Below the pieces are notes generated by a model. That model was not told the DNA's origin. It did no database searches and saw only the letters and a program-made list of their open reading frames with translations. From a virus: 33,271 bases of DNA. Where the stretch lies: positions 1 to 33,271 of the IMG/VR virus record IMGVR_UViG_3300023116_000177. One strand, written 5' to 3'. Position numbers and translations under genes: made by a program. This document shows positions 15,125 to 21,459 of the stretch, one piece after another (position 1 is the first letter of the stretch; every line of letters starts with the position of its first letter).

Positions 15125-15139
15125 TTTTAACTACTTATT
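15125..15139 (-). promoter_or_regulatory. Late-promoter-like motif before the Cys-clustered acidic gene
   Basis: The minus strand reads AATAAGTAGTTAAAA followed by GG, about 12 bases before the ATG at 15113. It is the ATAAGTA variant of the window's recurring element. Confidence 0.45.
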
Positions 15140-15410
15140 ATTTCACCTTTGTTTTCTGAAGGTTAAATTGCTCTAATAGCTCTTTTGTAACGAATTTTGG
15201 CGATTTTTCGACGAACTCTACGATCTCATCCTCGACGTATTTCTTAAACTCTTCATCGCTAATGTGTAACACATCTAATTCTGGCAACCCTAAGACTGAA
15301 AATATATTCATTTTTGAGTCAAAGTCAACTAAAGCTAAAAATTGCCCTGTTCTCTCACCAGATTTGACAAAATAAAAATTACCAACTTTTGTTTTTCTCG
15401 CTCTTTTCAT
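15138..15410 (-). CDS. Small unknown protein
   Basis: 90 residues: a basic N-terminus (MKRARKTKVG), a strand-rich middle (NFYFVKSGERTGQFLALVDFD) and an acidic helical end (DEEFKKYVEDEIVEFVEK). It has no tag. On the minus strand TGTTATAAT lies about 13 bases before the ATG, an extended -10-like sequence with poor -35, so it may be transcribed by the host polymerase. It is divergent from the plus-strand gene at 15479. No family recognised. Confidence 0.6.
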   Translation of the reverse strand: MKRARKTKVGNFYFVKSGERTGQFLALVDFDSKMNIFSVLGLPELDVLHISDEEFKKYVEDEIVEFVEKSPKFVTKELLEQFNLQKTKVK

Positions 15411-15416
15411 AATTTA

Positions 15417-15462
15417 TTGGATTATAACACATTTTTTGATATAATCTATTAAATATTTACAG
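15417..15462 (+). promoter_or_regulatory. Sigma70-like promoter followed by late-like motif
   Basis: TTGGAT (15417-15422), a 17-base spacer and a perfect TATAAT (15440-15445), followed at 15448 by ATTAAATATTTAC and AGGAG. The arrangement would allow both host-type and phage-late transcription of the tagged gene and the metallopeptidase/VWA gene. Confidence 0.6.
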
Positions 15463-15478
15463 GAGAAAACACTTTTTT

Positions 15479-15775
15479 ATGGAATATTTCAGAGATCAAC
15501 AAGTCCTTGTGGAATTAACTGAGTCTATATTATCTAATATTAATATAGCGAATGCGTTTGCGGACCAAATTAAAAATATTCGAAATTTCCCACAAGAACT
15601 AAAAGATGTTTTTAATAAATTTGGATATGTGGAAAGTGGAGATATTAACGATTTATTCGCACGTAGCGACGACATTGACCATTTAACCAAACAGTATTTA
15701 AAAACGAAGGATCAAAACGCCTTGAAACAAATTGAAGCTATACTAAATCATTGGAAAGTGAAAACAAATGAATAA
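15479..15775 (+). CDS. Small tagged protein upstream of the metallopeptidase/VWA gene
   Basis: 98 residues. The N-terminus VLVELTESILSNI contains the tag core with an LTE cleavage-like site and matches the start of the next protein (LIALTEAILNGF), so both may be processed alike. The rest is helical and charged (DQIKNIRNFPQELKDVFNKFG and DIDHLTKQYLKTKDQNALKQIEAIL). It overlaps the next gene by eight bases, so they are translationally coupled and probably partners. AGGAG lies 13 bases before the ATG. No family recognised. Confidence 0.7.
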   Translation: MEYFRDQQVLVELTESILSNINIANAFADQIKNIRNFPQELKDVFNKFGYVESGDINDLFARSDDIDHLTKQYLKTKDQNALKQIEAILNHWKVKTNE

Positions 15776-17669
15776 TTTTAACAGAGATGAAGGGTTAATT
15801 GCGTTAACAGAAGCTATATTGAATGGGTTCTCAGCCGATAGTGAAATGAAAAAAGCTATTGAAGAAGTCCAAAAATCCGATGTGTTCTTTTCCAACATTA
15901 TAGCGTCCATGAAAATCTATTCAAGTAATAGAGGACGCACAATGTCAACAAACGGTAAAGATCTCGAATATAATCCTGCATTTGTAGAAGAATTGATTCA
16001 AATGACAGGTATGAACGAATCTGTTCAAGCTATTATTGTTCACGAAATTCTCCATATTGCTTTTGGTCATCATATAGCGTTCGCAAAAGAACTTGACGAA
16101 GCAAAAAGAACAAACAATAAAAATCTCAAATGGTTAGTGAATGTCGCATGTGATTTAGCTATTAACACGTTTTTATATGATAGGAAAGGTTTCCCAAAAT
16201 TCAAGAATCTTTATGTCCCCGGTTATTCCCCACAAGAAGAACCTTTTGTTAGTTTTCCAAAAGAAAAAGACGCAAGATGGTATTATAATCAACTAAAAGA
16301 CTATTACAAGAATAAACCGCAGGACGAACAACCACAAGATCAAGATAGTGGTGATGATCCCGATCAACAAGACGATTCTGGCGAACAAGGCCAAGGTGGG
16401 GGTGGACAGGGGCAACCTGATGACTCCAACGAACAAGGCGAGGAAAACTCTCAAGGTGGCGGTCAGGGCGCTTCCGAAGGTGAGGAAGAATCCGGTGACG
16501 AACAAGGAAGCCAAGGCGGTGGCGAGGGAACGGCTGAAGGGGATCAGGAAGGTCAAGGGAGCGGTCAAGGTGGCCCAGAACAAGCTAAAGGTTCGGGAGG
16601 CTCTGAGGGCGATTCTGAAGGTTCTGAGGGCGGTTCGAGTGTAGGTGAAGGTGGAGATGAGGAAGGGGATTCTGCTGGCGCTTCAAGTGAAGGAAGTGGT
16701 GGTGGAGAAGGTTCCGGCTCATCCAAATCTGAAGGGGAAGAAGCCAGTGAGATGAATATCCCTGATGAATTAATCGATTCATATAAGGGAACAGGTGAAA
16801 TTGAAGCTCATCCTGACGCTGATGGTGATCAAATCGACAACCAAAAACAACAACACGATCAGGATATGAAGCAGATTCAAAAAGATGCTGAAAAACTTAA
16901 CGATATTAAGCAGCAAAGAGGTATAGGTGGGTCCGGTGGGGCTTACTCCAATATCAATTACGCTAAATTCATTAAAGACCAGAATAAAATTCCTTGGAAT
17001 CAAATCATCAATGAGTTCTTAACTGAGAACGAAAGAGGGGAAACTACTTATAGGAGACCTTCGAGAAGAAGTTCAGGTATGAGTTTCAGTGATTTCTATG
17101 CCGATAGGGACGAGGAAATCATAATGCCTTCACGATATGAAGAGAAACTTAATGAACTTATGTTGATTGTTGACGTTAGTGGGAGTAATCAACGTGCCGC
17201 TAATGGTGTGTTCCCTGAAATAAAGGGAGCTATTAATAGTTCTGGATTTGGTAATCAATCCGCTTTGAGGTTAGTGTCGTTTAACACAAGAGTTGAAGAT
17301 GAATATATCTTCTCATTCAATCCTAAAGATTACGTTAGTCTCAAAAATCCCAACGAAAAACTTGCAGATGAGAACGTTATCATTCCCCAAGGAAATGATC
17401 TATTAAGTGGCAGTGAAATGGATAACTTCAATTGGAGAGTTGGTGGTGGGACGAGAATTGGTCCCGTATTCGATGCTCTTTCACAGTTAAGGGAACAGCC
17501 ACCGTTTATTGTGATATTAACCGATGGTGAATTCACTTACTCAGAAAGGCAAATGCTTGAAAAGGGTAATTTCCAATTCAAGATCATTTGGATTATGACT
17601 TTAGATAATGGTATCGAATACCAAGGACATAGAACATATAAACTTTACGAAATGGACTACACAGTATAA
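15768..17669 (+). CDS. Metallopeptidase-like plus VWA-like protein (DUF2201 type) with long acidic/Gly linker
   Basis: 633 residues. The tag-like start (EGLIALTEAIL) precedes an N-terminal domain with HEILHIAFGHH at 92-102: an HExxH zinc site plus a third His, as in the putative metallopeptidase part of DUF2201 proteins. About residues 185-335 are low-complexity Gly/Gln/Glu/Ser/Asp repeats. The C-terminal half (about 395-633) is a VWA-like domain with MIDAS motif DVSGS at 469-473 and ILTDGEF near 585. Bacterial relatives often work with MoxR-type AAA ATPases in assembling or activating complexes; no such ATPase is visible here. Protease activity, metal use and virion location are inferences. 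The start overlaps the previous gene by eight bases and its stop shares a base with the next ATG. Confidence 0.85.
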   Translation: MNNFNRDEGLIALTEAILNGFSADSEMKKAIEEVQKSDVFFSNIIASMKIYSSNRGRTMSTNGKDLEYNPAFVEELIQMTGMNESVQAIIVHEILHIAFGHHIAFAKELDEAKRTNNKNLKWLVNVACDLAINTFLYDRKGFPKFKNLYVPGYSPQEEPFVSFPKEKDARWYYNQLKDYYKNKPQDEQPQDQDSGDDPDQQDDSGEQGQGGGGQGQPDDSNEQGEENSQGGGQGASEGEEESGDEQGSQGGGEGTAEGDQEGQGSGQGGPEQAKGSGGSEGDSEGSEGGSSVGEGGDEEGDSAGASSEGSGGGEGSGSSKSEGEEASEMNIPDELIDSYKGTGEIEAHPDADGDQIDNQKQQHDQDMKQIQKDAEKLNDIKQQRGIGGSGGAYSNINYAKFIKDQNKIPWNQIINEFLTENERGETTYRRPSRRSSGMSFSDFYADRDEEIIMPSRYEEKLNELMLIVDVSGSNQRAANGVFPEIKGAINSSGFGNQSALRLVSFNTRVEDEYIFSFNPKDYVSLKNPNEKLADENVIIPQGNDLLSGSEMDNFNWRVGGGTRIGPVFDALSQLREQPPFIVILTDGEFTYSERQMLEKGNFQFKIIWIMTLDNGIEYQGHRTYKLYEMDYTV

Positions 17670-17962
17670 TGGAAATCGAACAAATACACGCAAAAATAGA
17701 AGAGTTAGAACGTGAAAGAACCCGCATCTTACGTGGTATGGGTGGTCGTTACAGTTATACTCATAGGTTAAAAGTAAAACCCGATGAGAATAAAAGTAAG
17801 ATTAAAAGGAATGCGAAGCGAATTAAAGATGTGAAAAAGCGTCTTTTAAACTTAACAGATGAAATCTATAAACTTAGAAGAAGTTTGGAATCGCATTCTG
17901 TGACAATGGAATCCAGCGCAAAATTTAACTCGGTATACACTGAAGTTCTAAAGGAATTTTAA
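17669..17962 (+). CDS. Small coiled-coil protein with C-terminal tag
   Basis: 97 residues. The body is an uninterrupted charged coiled coil (IEELERERTRILRGM, then IKRNAKRIKDVKKRLLNL). The last 15 residues, SSAKFNSVYTEVLKEF, are the C-terminal form of the recurring tag. Its ATG overlaps the stop of the metallopeptidase/VWA gene by one base, so it is translated with it. Its end overlaps the convergent DUF1353-like gene by 38 bases, meaning the tag-coding bases also encode the end of that protein on the other strand. Confidence 0.75.
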   Translation: MEIEQIHAKIEELERERTRILRGMGGRYSYTHRLKVKPDENKSKIKRNAKRIKDVKKRLLNLTDEIYKLRRSLESHSVTMESSAKFNSVYTEVLKEF

Positions 17963-18458
17963 CGATTTTTATTTCACTTAGATGGATACTCCCCTTAAAC
18001 ATATTAGGGCTATCCAAATGATTAGGTAAACGTCTTTTCACTTTAAAGGTTTTCCTATACCATGAAATGACTTCTGAGAAGAACGTACCTATATGTCTAA
18101 CTGCTCTGTAGTAGATATTATATAATTCGAATCCGACTTCTTTCATTTGACGACGAAAGATCCGATCTACTTGTCTTCTGGTGTATGGAAAGTCCTCTGT
18201 GTCGTATATCCCCATACATCCAACATCGTGAATAAGGGTAGATAGCCATAAAATAGGGTATCCCGGTTTATCTTCTGATTCAGGGCCATCATATGCTAAT
18301 GTCGCACCGTCCCATATCGTATTCTTTTGAATATGCCAAATGCCGTCCTCTATATAAAACCAAGGGTATTTTTCAGAGGACCAATTTTTATCCGATGGTC
18401 CGATATCGACGGCTATATCTTCATCGAGAATGAGATATTTTTTATTCTTCTGGCTCAT
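17925..18458 (-). CDS. DUF1353-like phage protein
   Basis: 177 residues. Hallmarks of DUF1353 are present: WDGATLAYDGP (substrate-pocket-like G-A), LWLSTLIHDVGC, TRRQVDRIFRRQMKEVG and YRAVRHIGTFF. The conserved His-Asp and Asp residues could bind metal, but no activity is established for the family. It starts 17 bases inside the end of the upstream tagged gene, so expression is coupled. It has no tag itself. The final about 30 residues overlap the convergent coiled-coil gene and may be a non-conserved extension. Confidence 0.8.
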   Translation of the reverse strand: MSQKNKKYLILDEDIAVDIGPSDKNWSSEKYPWFYIEDGIWHIQKNTIWDGATLAYDGPESEDKPGYPILWLSTLIHDVGCMGIYDTEDFPYTRRQVDRIFRRQMKEVGFELYNIYYRAVRHIGTFFSEVISWYRKTFKVKRRLPNHLDSPNMFKGSIHLSEIKIVKIPLELQCIPS

Positions 18459-18894
18459 CAGGCGTCTCTCCTGATACTCTTAAAGCGTCTTTCGCTTGAT
18501 TCATACCTCTTAGAAACGCAGAAATACCTGCAATGGCAGGAAAAGCCCCACCTGCACCCTTGGATGTGTAATCCTCTTGGGCTAGTTTATCAAGATTTAC
18601 ACCAATTTTAGAGGCGTCACTTCTTAATTCTGCGTAAACTTTATCAAGCTTTTGGGAGAAAATCTTCATGAGTTGACTTGCTCTTTGCTCTTCGACATCC
18701 ATTTCACCTTGCTGTTGTAATTCTCCGGCTGCTCTACCAAGACGAGTATCACCAGCTACTTTACTGATTCCACCAAGTGCTTTATTACCGAGGCTTGAAA
18801 GTCTTGTCCCTGATTTGGCTTTAATTCGGTCTAATATACCCTCGTCAACTTGGGTGAACGCTTCTTCTAATAAAATTTGGTCATTGTCTCTCAT
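18442..18894 (-). CDS. Tagged unknown protein (MRDNDQ type)
   Basis: 150 residues starting MRDNDQILLEEAFTQVDEG. The same MRDNDQ-[IL]-L-x-E opening occurs in the protein at 20130, showing a shared leader on otherwise different bodies; ILLE matches an IxE cleavage context. Behind it are Gly/Ala-rich helices (LSSLGNKALGGISKVAGDTRLGRAA split by short turns) and a helix with Gln/Met (ASQLMKIFSQKLDKVYAEL). A Gly-Ala-rich segment near 113-125 might be membrane-active, but is not a clear transmembrane span. An AAAAGG site and an AGTAAGTAATTAAAA element precede it. Function unknown. Confidence 0.72.
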   Translation of the reverse strand: MRDNDQILLEEAFTQVDEGILDRIKAKSGTRLSSLGNKALGGISKVAGDTRLGRAAGELQQQGEMDVEEQRASQLMKIFSQKLDKVYAELRSDASKIGVNLDKLAQEDYTSKGAGGAFPAIAGISAFLRGMNQAKDALRVSGETPDEPEE

Positions 18895-18903
18895 GATATT
18901 TCC

Positions 18904-18921
18904 TTTTAATTACTTACTATT
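18904..18921 (-). promoter_or_regulatory. Late-promoter-like variant before the MRDNDQ gene
   Basis: The minus strand reads AATAGTAAGTAATTAAAA and then GGA, about ten bases before the ATG at 18894. It is a degenerate copy similar to the one before 20770 (AAGTAAGTAATTAAA). Confidence 0.4.
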
Positions 18922-18922
18922 T

Positions 18923-20146
18923 TTAAATGTCATCAAACTCAGATTGTAATGATTTTTTATCGTTTTGAATGCCACTCGCCATAGTTTGACTAGTTTTCTG
19001 AATAGTATTAGGTGCCTTTTTAGCCAATAAAACCTCAGAAAAGTCATCTTTGAGATTACTATCCTGAATATATTTCAACATTCTTTCCTTCACCGAACGT
19101 GTCGTGTAAATGCCTTTTAAAATTTCCCTTATAACAATAGGGCGAATAGTTGGGTCAACTTGACTCACAACTGTATTCAAAGCCTTCATTGCAGCTAAAT
19201 TCAATACAATGGATAAATGGAATTCAGGGTTTATCTTATAATCTATAAATGCTTGTTCCGCTTCAGGGTTACCTGCAATACCTTTAAAATTAATAGGAAT
19301 GTCTAACCCAATACTACGAAATAAATCCGTCAATACCATCTTAGAAGGTTGTGTTAAATGGCCAACAAGATCTCTATGCATAGTCTCAACATTCCAACTC
19401 TTTAATGGAATTGTAATGTCATTAGCTAATTGAAAAGAAAGGGTTTCTATCTCATCCGCAGACTTACCACGAATATCATTCGCAAAATGTCCGAATCTCT
19501 TTTCTAACTTTGCGCTGAGATTCTTTGCAGTTTCAAATATTTGGGCAGTCTTCTTAATGATACTCTTCTTCTTATAACGGGTCTTCTTAATCTCACTAAC
19601 TTTTAAACCCTTTACAAAGTTTATATCACCAGCATCAAGACCTTTCTTCTTAGCGTTTTGAAGTAATAAATCTACGTTTTTCTTATACTTTTCGATGTAT
19701 GCGTCTAACATCGAATCTATTCGAGATTCAATGCTACCTTCTACATCTTCGGTGAAAATACTATTGTAATTTTCTATAAAGCTGGTGAAGGCTGTTGTTA
19801 CTTTTTTATTCTCTTTGACTAAAGATTTAGCTTTTTGTTTGGCCTTTTCGACACCATATCTACGCTCTAATGTTTTATAGGTCTCCCAAGAAACTTTAGG
19901 TTCTGATATTTCGTCATAATTTCGCTTACGATTTTTAGCCTGCTCATCTGTAGATTCGACATATTTTTTCAGTTTAGTATAATACTTTGGGTCTTCTTTT
20001 AAATGGTCTTTGGCTATATCGGTGTAAACTTTTTTCTTAGGTCTATTGGGGTTTTGTTTCAGTTTTTTTATCGTTTGGGAATGTTCCCTTTCGATTTCTC
20101 GCCCTTTTTTTAATTCCTTTTTAAATTCACTATCTTGGGAATGCAT
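18923..20146 (-). CDS. Large internal protein with DUF5661-like head and an internal tag
   Basis: 407 residues. The first about 70 (KGREIEREHSQTI, IAKDHLKEDPKYYTKLKKY) match the pattern of the phage-associated DUF5661 domain. A copy of the recurring tag, FIENYNSIFTEDVEG, lies at about 124-138, followed by roughly 270 residues of predominantly helical sequence rich in Lys. If IFTE is cut by a prohead protease, the head domain would be released from the large helical body. The C-terminus (KTSQTMASGIQNDKKSLQ) is probably flexible. It overlaps the upstream gene by 17 bases. Function unknown. Confidence 0.75.
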   Translation of the reverse strand: MHSQDSEFKKELKKGREIEREHSQTIKKLKQNPNRPKKKVYTDIAKDHLKEDPKYYTKLKKYVESTDEQAKNRKRNYDEISEPKVSWETYKTLERRYGVEKAKQKAKSLVKENKKVTTAFTSFIENYNSIFTEDVEGSIESRIDSMLDAYIEKYKKNVDLLLQNAKKKGLDAGDINFVKGLKVSEIKKTRYKKKSIIKKTAQIFETAKNLSAKLEKRFGHFANDIRGKSADEIETLSFQLANDITIPLKSWNVETMHRDLVGHLTQPSKMVLTDLFRSIGLDIPINFKGIAGNPEAEQAFIDYKINPEFHLSIVLNLAAMKALNTVVSQVDPTIRPIVIREILKGIYTTRSVKERMLKYIQDSNLKDDFSEVLLAKKAPNTIQKTSQTMASGIQNDKKSLQSEFDDI

Positions 20147-20561
20147 TATTGAAAATTCCTTTTATTTTATCTTCCATCTTATAAGACAATTGCTGTCTAT
20201 ATAACCACTCATCTATCCCATAAGGTTCTGTTGGGTCAACATCATCAGCTTGGAACATCCACTCAATGGCTTGCTTTTCATCTCTCGCACCACGTTCAAT
20301 CATCATTTCAACTTCATCTGAAAACTTTTTATCGTTCTGGGAGCGAATTTTGTCTTCTTCTTCAAGATGAGCACTTAGTTGTGAACTTATATCATCCGCT
20401 AACCGCTCCAATTCCTCATCAGTATAATTACTCCAATTGGCTCGCATTCTAAAACCGTGTAAATCTTTTGATGCATCTGATATATAATTAATCAATTCGT
20501 CACGTTTACTAAACTCTTCTTGATATATACTTTCCATTAATAGTTGATCATTGTCTCTCAT
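20130..20561 (-). CDS. Tagged unknown protein (MRDNDQ type)
   Basis: 143 residues beginning MRDNDQLLMESIYQEEF, a near duplicate of the leader at 18894; LLME fits an L-x-E cleavage context. The body is acidic and helical: YTDEELERLADDISSQLSAHLEEED and a C-terminal WLYRQQLSYKMEDKIKGIF. It begins only two bases after the poly-lysine protein ends and overlaps the following gene by 17 bases, so the three genes 20770-18923 form one unit. Its acidity could balance the very basic neighbour. No family recognised. Confidence 0.72.
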   Translation of the reverse strand: MRDNDQLLMESIYQEEFSKRDELINYISDASKDLHGFRMRANWSNYTDEELERLADDISSQLSAHLEEEDKIRSQNDKKFSDEVEMMIERGARDEKQAIEWMFQADDVDPTEPYGIDEWLYRQQLSYKMEDKIKGIFNNAFPR

Positions 20562-20563
20562 GA

Positions 20564-20770
20564 TTATTCTCCACCACCGCCGTCACCGCCGCCAGCGTCA
20601 CCTGTGGCACCGTTAAAACCAATACCGCTATGCGGATAAAACCCATAAGTGGAATTCTTATAATGCTTAGAAGGCTTCCATTTGTTTTTCGAAGACGATT
20701 TCTTCTTCTTTTTCTTCTTCTTTTTCTTTTCTAACAGAACAATCTCAAACTGACGCTCAAATGCTTTCAT
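20564..20770 (-). CDS. Tagged poly-lysine protein
   Basis: 68 residues from the ATG at 20770 (an ATG nine bases upstream is too near the AAAGGG site). The first 14 residues, MKAFERQFEIVLLE, form a tag resembling T4 internal-protein leaders and end in an LLE cleavage context. Immediately after it come ten or more consecutive Lys, then a Ser/Lys/Trp/Tyr-rich part and a Gly/Asp-rich tail (DAGGGDGGGGE). Cleavage after LLE would free a polycation suited to binding packaged DNA; that is inference. It is preceded by an exact TATAAATA on this strand. No family recognised; the lysine run in the DNA is a simple (AAG/AAA) repeat and may vary in length between relatives. Confidence 0.75.
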   Translation of the reverse strand: MKAFERQFEIVLLEKKKKKKKKKKSSSKNKWKPSKHYKNSTYGFYPHSGIGFNGATGDAGGGDGGGGE

Positions 20771-20791
20771 ATGTGTCATAACCCTTTGTTT

Positions 20792-20810
20792 AATTACTTA
20801 CTTATTTATA
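20792..20810 (-). promoter_or_regulatory. Late promoter before the poly-lysine gene
   Basis: The minus strand has TATAAATA (20803-20810) followed by AGTAAGTAATTA. It starts only three bases after the terminator of hsp20, so terminator and promoter are adjacent. Confidence 0.65.
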
Positions 20811-20812
20811 TG

Positions 20813-20845
20813 AATAAAGGGACCATTTTTAATGATCCCTTTATT
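20813..20845 (-). terminator. Hairpin terminator after hsp20
   Basis: AATAAAGGGA (20813-20822) pairs perfectly with TCCCTTTATT (20836-20845) around a 13-base loop. It lies 19 bases beyond the hsp20 stop. The T-run after the hairpin is strong on the plus strand (no gene ends there) and weak on the minus strand, so efficiency is uncertain. Confidence 0.65.
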
Positions 20846-20864
20846 TTTTTTTATGTTTTATTTT

Positions 20865-21338
20865 CTATTTAACATTTACATTTATTTTTTTAACCTTCTC
20901 CGGTGGCTTCTCCTTAACAGGTAAAATAATCGTTAAGATCCCATTTTCTAATTCACTAACAATATTTTCTGTATCCACATTTTCACCTAATGTGAATTTT
21001 TTAACCATAGAACGAGTACTAATACCTTTATGTACATAATGTATATTTTCCTGTTGTTTAGGGGATACATTCTCTTTTCCATAGTTAATCGATATTTGTA
21101 ATGTGTTATTGTTCACGGACACATCTATAGCGTCATTATTAACACCTGCAACAGCGTATTGCATTATAGTTTTTTGTGTTTCCCCCTCTTTATCCGTTTC
21201 CACAATAACGTCATATGGGAATGAGTCTTTCGGGAAAAAAACATCCCAAGATCCGTGGTCATTGAATAATTTACTAGGGAATGTAGCGTCAAATGCTGAT
21301 GGAATACCATCAAATAATCTTATTAGTTCTTTTGTCAT
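20865..21338 (-). CDS. hsp20: Small heat-shock protein (HSP20/alpha-crystallin)
   Basis: 157 residues. The alpha-crystallin domain spans about 40-140: SFPYDVIVETDK, MQYAVAGVNNDAIDVSVNNNT (family form: a-x-x-x-G-h-x-x-x-D-h-x-h), a KKFTLGENVD strand, and the signature ELENGILTIILPV. The C-terminal KINVNVK supplies an I-x-V oligomerisation motif. It acts as an ATP-independent holdase; T4-like cyanophages and relatives carry comparable genes. AAGGAGA precedes the ATG. Unlike its neighbours it has no late motif but a host-type promoter and a structured leader, suggesting early expression. It carries no tag, so is probably a cytoplasmic chaperone. Confidence 0.95.
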   Translation of the reverse strand: MTKELIRLFDGIPSAFDATFPSKLFNDHGSWDVFFPKDSFPYDVIVETDKEGETQKTIMQYAVAGVNNDAIDVSVNNNTLQISINYGKENVSPKQQENIHYVHKGISTRSMVKKFTLGENVDTENIVSELENGILTIILPVKEKPPEKVKKINVNVK

Positions 21339-21368
21339 TTTATTCTCCTTTCAATAAGCAAGAACATC

Positions 21369-21413
21369 GTTGGTTCTGTTCAGACACCAACTAAAATCAA
21401 CACACCCTGTGTT
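21369..21413 (-). promoter_or_regulatory. Two hairpins in the hsp20 leader
   Basis: GTTGGTTCTG pairs with CAGACACCAAC with one bulged base (21369-21391), and AACACA pairs with TGTGTT around CCC (21399-21413). Both lie between the predicted -10 box and the hsp20 ribosome site and do not cover the AAGGAGA. Confidence 0.5.
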
Positions 21414-21426
21414 AATTCTAAAAGTA

Positions 21427-21454
21427 ATTATATCTTAGGAGTTGAAAATTTCAA
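21427..21454 (-). promoter_or_regulatory. Sigma70-like promoter for hsp20
   Basis: On the minus strand TTGAAA (-35, 21449-21454) and a perfect TATAAT (-10, 21427-21432) are separated by 16 bases. This gives a leader of about 80 bases before the hsp20 start. Confidence 0.6.
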
Positions 21455-21459
21455 TTTTT

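Noticed and set aside
16293-16782. Overlapping frames on both strands across the Gly/Gln/Glu linker of the VWA protein
   Set aside because: They arise from biased repeat codons in the real gene and have no start signals.
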